A DNA stretch of 28,409 nt from an uncultured Leptolyngbya sp. GTDB taxonomy: Bacteria > Cyanobacteriota > Cyanobacteriia > Phormidesmidales > Phormidesmidaceae. This document shows, in pieces, positions 25,829 to 28,409 of this stretch (positions are counted from its first letter, which is position 1; every line of letters starts with the position of its first letter). The stretch spans positions 1 through 28,409 of the forward strand of contig CALBPH010000062.1 in assembly GCA_937899365.1 (NCBI GenBank), given 5' to 3'. Under the pieces are notes generated by a model. The model was given only the letters and a program-made list of their open reading frames with translations. It was not told where the DNA came from and ran no database searches. The translations under genes and the position numbers were made by a program.

Positions 25829-26518
25829 ATGAGGCTTGTTATCCAAGGAAAAAATATTGAAATTACAGAGGCCATTCGCCAACATGTTTCTCAGAAAATT
25901 GAAAAGTCGGTTAGTCACTTTCAGCGGTTAATCAATAAAGTTGATGTTTGCTTGTCTGTGGCTGGTGGCGCAACAATGCCTACTCGTCAATGTGCCGAAG
26001 TTACGGTGTATGTAAACCGAGCTGTGGTACGAGCAGAGGAGAGCGGCGATAGCCTATATGCCAGCATTGATCTGGTGGCCGATAAGATCAGCCGACAGCT
26101 GCGTAAGTATAAGGAAAAGCGTCGTAGCTCTGAGCATGTGTCGGTGCGCTCTATGGAGGTTGATGATGGTTCTCAGGGTGGAGTAGACCTTGAGGTGACT
26201 GAGCTTTTGGAGCATAGGCAGCCTCAGCTACCTGAGGAAGTGGTGAGGACTAAATACTTTGCCATGGCCCCCATGTCGGCGCAGGAGGCCTTAGAAAATT
26301 TGCAGCTTATTGATCATGATTTCTATGTGTTTCACAATGCAGAGACTGATCAGATCAATGTGATGTATGAAAGAAATCACGGTGGTTATGGGCTGATTCA
26401 GCCCCGTCATTTGGGTCATAGTAATGGCCATAAAAATGGGCATAGTGTTCCCATTAATGACAATGGCCATGGCCACCCTAGCAAACGCCATTTGCAGTCG
26501 GCTCCTCTACGCAAATAG
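25829..26518 (+). CDS. lrtA: Ribosome hibernation factor, long HPF / LrtA
   Basis: 229 aa. Residues 1-~105 form the HPF/RaiA ribosome-binding domain (MRLVIQGKNIEITEAIRQHVSQKIEK, then ISRQLRKYKEKRR). A linker leads to the C-terminal dimerisation domain (VVRTKYFAMAPMSAQEALENLQLIDHDFYVFHNAETDQINVMYERNHGGYGLIQP, ~135-190). Long HPF joins two 70S ribosomes into inactive 100S dimers; in cyanobacteria LrtA rises in the dark and aids survival. Unusually, the last ~35 residues form a His/Gly/Asn-rich tail (SNGHKNGHS, NDNGHGHPSKRH). The start is well supported by GGAGG. A long perfect hairpin follows the stop. Confidence 0.94.
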   Translation: MRLVIQGKNIEITEAIRQHVSQKIEKSVSHFQRLINKVDVCLSVAGGATMPTRQCAEVTVYVNRAVVRAEESGDSLYASIDLVADKISRQLRKYKEKRRSSEHVSVRSMEVDDGSQGGVDLEVTELLEHRQPQLPEEVVRTKYFAMAPMSAQEALENLQLIDHDFYVFHNAETDQINVMYERNHGGYGLIQPRHLGHSNGHKNGHSVPINDNGHGHPSKRHLQSAPLRK

Positions 26519-26545
26519 CACGGTGCTTCATTTCTTTTTGGGATG

Positions 26546-26602
26546 ACCCGTCACGATAAAGCCCCGGCTCAATTATTGAGCCGGGGCTTTATCGTGACGG
26601 GT
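26546..26602 (+). terminator. Very long perfect hairpin terminator after lrtA
   Basis: The arms 26546-26573 and 26575-26602 are perfect reverse complements around a single central base, a 28-bp palindrome with a GC-rich core (AAGCCCCGGCTCA). GTTTTG follows on the plus strand, giving a short T-tract for lrtA. It lies between convergent genes (the next gene ends at 26628), but the minus-strand side lacks a T-tract. Confidence 0.9.
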
Positions 26603-26627
26603 TTTGTGAGGCTATAGCAGTCGATTG

Positions 26628-26816
26628 CTATACATTGTAGGTTTGACCTGCGAAGGTGACCTGATCGCCTGAATGTAATTTGCGTCTGCGACGTAATTCG
26701 ATTTCATTGTTAACTAACACATGCCCAGTCTGAATCAGATGTTTTGCTTCTCCTCCAGACTGCACTAAATCATTGAGCTTTAAGAACTGGCTCAGGGTGA
26801 TAAAACTGCCTTCCAT
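26628..26816 (-). CDS. Small S4-domain RNA-binding protein
   Basis: 62 aa, a stand-alone S4 domain of the YbcJ/YaaA type: ITLSQFLKLNDLVQSGGEAK, then HLIQTGHVLVNNEIELRRRRKL and SGDQVTF. Such proteins bind RNA, probably rRNA or ribosomal assembly intermediates; the target is not known here. Length fits the family. It converges with lrtA and lies 96 nt downstream of the 67-aa gene on the same strand. Confidence 0.88.
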   Translation of the reverse strand: MEGSFITLSQFLKLNDLVQSGGEAKHLIQTGHVLVNNEIELRRRRKLHSGDQVTFAGQTYNV

Positions 26817-26912
26817 ATAAGTTGGGGTGATAGGAGTCTTGGGTAATTGATACTTTCGGTATTTGAGAGTGTTAAGGCTGGCCGTTGAATACGCTTGTTT
26901 TTGCCCCGATTA

Positions 26913-27116
26913 TTAGGAGAGCTTGAGGGCACTGATGGGTACCTCTTCCCAGGACTGAACTGTGCGTAATCTGGCAACCCAACCGGCTTCTTTTTGCTCG
27001 TCGGTTAGGGATTCTTGGAAGGTTATATGGCATTCTTCAGCGGCGGTGCGATCGCAACAGGCAATGGCCGAATAGATAATGCCGGACGGATCAATGTGCT
27101 CATTTACCCAAATCAT
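26913..27116 (-). CDS. Conserved-looking 67-aa protein of unknown function
   Basis: MIWVNEHIDPSGIIYSAIACCDR, then TAAEECHITFQESLTDEQ and GWVARLRTVQSWEEVPISALKLS. No membrane helix or signal peptide. Three cysteines (two adjacent, one in AEECH) could be metal- or redox-relevant, but no motif is complete. It lies 36 nt downstream of the hmpF-like gene on the same strand and is probably cotranscribed. I do not recognise a characterised family. Confidence 0.72.
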   Translation of the reverse strand: MIWVNEHIDPSGIIYSAIACCDRTAAEECHITFQESLTDEQKEAGWVARLRTVQSWEEVPISALKLS

Positions 27117-27152
27117 AAAAACGATGGTGTGAAGGGGGCAATAGGTTTGGAG

Positions 27153-28409
27153 CTAGGCGGCTGCGGGCTCGCTCGATAAGCTTTGGATCGTCTGCTGCAT
27201 CTCAGCGATGGCCTGTAGCTGATAATCGTTCACCTCTTGAAAACGCTCCAGCGTGCCAAAGACGCCATCGAGCATTTGCTGCACGGCATCCATTTTTTCA
27301 GTGGACGGGGTTAGTGACTCATGGCGGGTTGCGATCTCACTTTCCAATCCAGCCCAATCCTTAATGGCCTGCTCTAGGGTTTCCCGCTCCTGCTCAAGAT
27401 TTACAAGCTGATTAGACAGGTCTGCCTTTTTCGTGTCCACCTGTTGCTGCAGCTCGTTATACCGACGTTCCAAGTCAGCAATCAACTCTTCTAAATCCGC
27501 TGCCTGAGCCGCTAGCTGTTGACGAACCTGGTCAATGTGCTCTAGGACCGGTTCTAGATCAGCAGAATTCGCTACCGGACTTTCAACCGTTGCCTGACCC
27601 TGACGTCGTAGTAAAACCGCTCGATGCTGACTTAGAACCTCTTCGCGCTCAAGCAAATTGCGCCGCTGACCCACCAGGGTCTTATTCAGCATGTCGTAGC
27701 GATCCTGTTCATCGCTAATCTCCGCCCCAATCTGCAGCTGATCGTATTCACTAGCCGCTTCTGACTTTTGCTTTAACTCGTCGATTGCTTGCTGTTGATA
27801 GGTTAGTTCTTCCTCTTGGTCGCTAACAAATCGAGACATTTTTTCCAAATCTGTCTCCATATTCCCCACCAGAGCTTCCAAATCCTCGATGGACATCTCC
27901 TCCAGCTTGGTCAGATCAATCTTCTTCCCCAGACGTACCTGATCACCCGTATTCAGAAGCTCATAAACTTTTTGGTAAACCCCACTCTGCTGGTTAACCT
28001 GCTCAGATACAAGCTGATTTTGCTGCTTCTTCTGAGCCAACTCCACCTTTATTTGCTGGAGTTCTAAGCAAAGAGCATCCAAGGCTGTCCGTTCTGCATC
28101 AGTAGCCCCATGCTTTTGCTGTACAGACTGCTTGAGGCCGTCAAGCTCTCCCCCCTTCGCCTGTAGTTGGTCCTGCTGCTCATTTGCTGTTTGCTGCCAG
28201 TTCTGCAGCAGACCTTGATACTCACCCAAAAACTCCCTGGTTCCACCCAGCTGTTGGCGGAGGTCTTCCATGGGAGCCACGTTGGCCATCAATCGTTCCA
28301 CAGCTTCTCGTAGCTTTTGGGTCTGACCTGAATCCAATCCTGCCTGGGCCGATACGGACTCGCGATGCTCTTCAAGTTTTTGCTTTTCCCCATTTAAATG
28401 GGCCCAGGC
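27153..28409 (-). CDS. hmpF: Coiled-coil protein, probably HmpF (pilus motility/taxis), partial
   Basis: The frame is open from the right edge (28409) to the stop at 27153, 418 codons, with no convincing start inside; TTG 28337 is an in-frame codon, not a start. The protein is mostly heptad-like coiled coil rich in Gln, Glu, Leu and Lys. A distinctive middle segment reads LNTGDQVRLGKKIDLTKLEEMSIEDLEALVGNMETDLEKMSRF, preceded by EDLRQQLGGTREFLGEYQGLLQNW. I match this, from memory, to HmpF, which helps set type IV pilus polarity and phototaxis in motile cyanobacteria. The N-terminal domain lies outside the window. If not HmpF, it is another long cytosolic coiled-coil protein. Confidence 0.7.
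   Translation of the reverse strand, partial: AWAHLNGEKQKLEEHRESVSAQAGLDSGQTQKLREAVERLMANVAPMEDLRQQLGGTREFLGEYQGLLQNWQQTANEQQDQLQAKGGELDGLKQSVQQKHGATDAERTALDALCLELQQIKVELAQKKQQNQLVSEQVNQQSGVYQKVYELLNTGDQVRLGKKIDLTKLEEMSIEDLEALVGNMETDLEKMSRFVSDQEEELTYQQQAIDELKQKSEAASEYDQLQIGAEISDEQDRYDMLNKTLVGQRRNLLEREEVLSQHRAVLLRRQGQATVESPVANSADLEPVLEHIDQVRQQLAAQAADLEELIADLERRYNELQQQVDTKKADLSNQLVNLEQERETLEQAIKDWAGLESEIATRHESLTPSTEKMDAVQQMLDGVFGTLERFQEVNDYQLQAIAEMQQTIQSLSSEPAAA

Noticed and set aside
28064..28337. Start of the coiled-coil gene at TTG 28337
   Set aside because: The frame stays open to the window edge with the same coiled-coil character, so the gene is cut by the window and not started at 28337.
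1..28409. CRISPR arrays, tRNA genes, insertion sequences
   Set aside because: I saw no spaced direct repeats, no T-loop GTTCRANNC with cloverleaf in the gaps, and no transposase sequence.

Overview
The window is chromosomal DNA from a beta-cyanobacterium. The evidence is a beta-carboxysome ccm operon, an ndhF4-ndhD4-cupB operon for CO2 uptake, a CyanoP lipoprotein, LrtA, a ComFB-family protein, an HmpF-like coiled-coil protein, and about ten HIP1-type octamers (GCGATCGC), for example near 141, 3623, 4740, 7695, 8864, 13371, 15962 and 27047. I cannot name the genus. There are no rRNA or tRNA genes, no CRISPR array, no insertion sequence and no phage gene.

Layout. (1) 1-3138, minus strand: ccmK-ccmL-ccmM-ccmN, the carboxysome shell and interior scaffold; ccmN runs off the left edge. 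(2) 3139-3829: long divergent intergenic region. (3) 3830-8449, plus strand: ndhF4-ndhD4-cupB, the constitutive CO2-uptake NDH-1 module. The two divergent operons together form a CO2-concentrating locus: NDH-1/CupB makes bicarbonate in the cytosol and the carboxysome turns it back into CO2 around Rubisco. (4) 8538-10877: a CtaA-like copper P-type ATPase. (5) 10938-12111, minus strand: maf and a PsbP-family (CyanoP) lipoprotein. (6) 12112-15072: two long AT-richer stretches without convincing genes on either side of an SDR dehydrogenase. (7) 15073-19451: a ComFB protein (plus), then argH, a 77-aa membrane protein and an RsbU-type phosphatase (minus). (8) 19833-20733, minus strand: a methyltransferase and a 60-aa membrane protein. 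(9) 21081-24079, plus strand: a sugar nucleotidyltransferase/mutase-like fusion translationally coupled to a small ssb. (10) 24212-25443, minus strand: an unknown 121-aa protein and lipB. (11) lrtA/hpf (plus) with a very long perfect hairpin terminator, then on the minus strand a small S4-domain protein, a 67-aa unknown and an hmpF-like gene that runs off the right edge.

The most striking feature is damage in otherwise well-conserved genes. ccmM is frameshifted in its third Rubisco-small-subunit-like repeat by a net 29-nt loss compared with its own sister repeats. ccmL lacks its start codon and N-terminal strand. The copper ATPase has an in-frame TAA at codon 409 and an altered CPCALGLATP signature. 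argH has an in-frame TAG at codon 168. Four lesions in 28 kb, with intact frames on both sides of each, point to recent genome decay, to assembly or sequencing error, or (less likely) to recoding. The sequence alone cannot decide among these. I did not find a convincing new multi-gene system; the lesions, the tailed ComFB protein, the degenerate mutase domain and the unexplained intergenic regions are the best leads.
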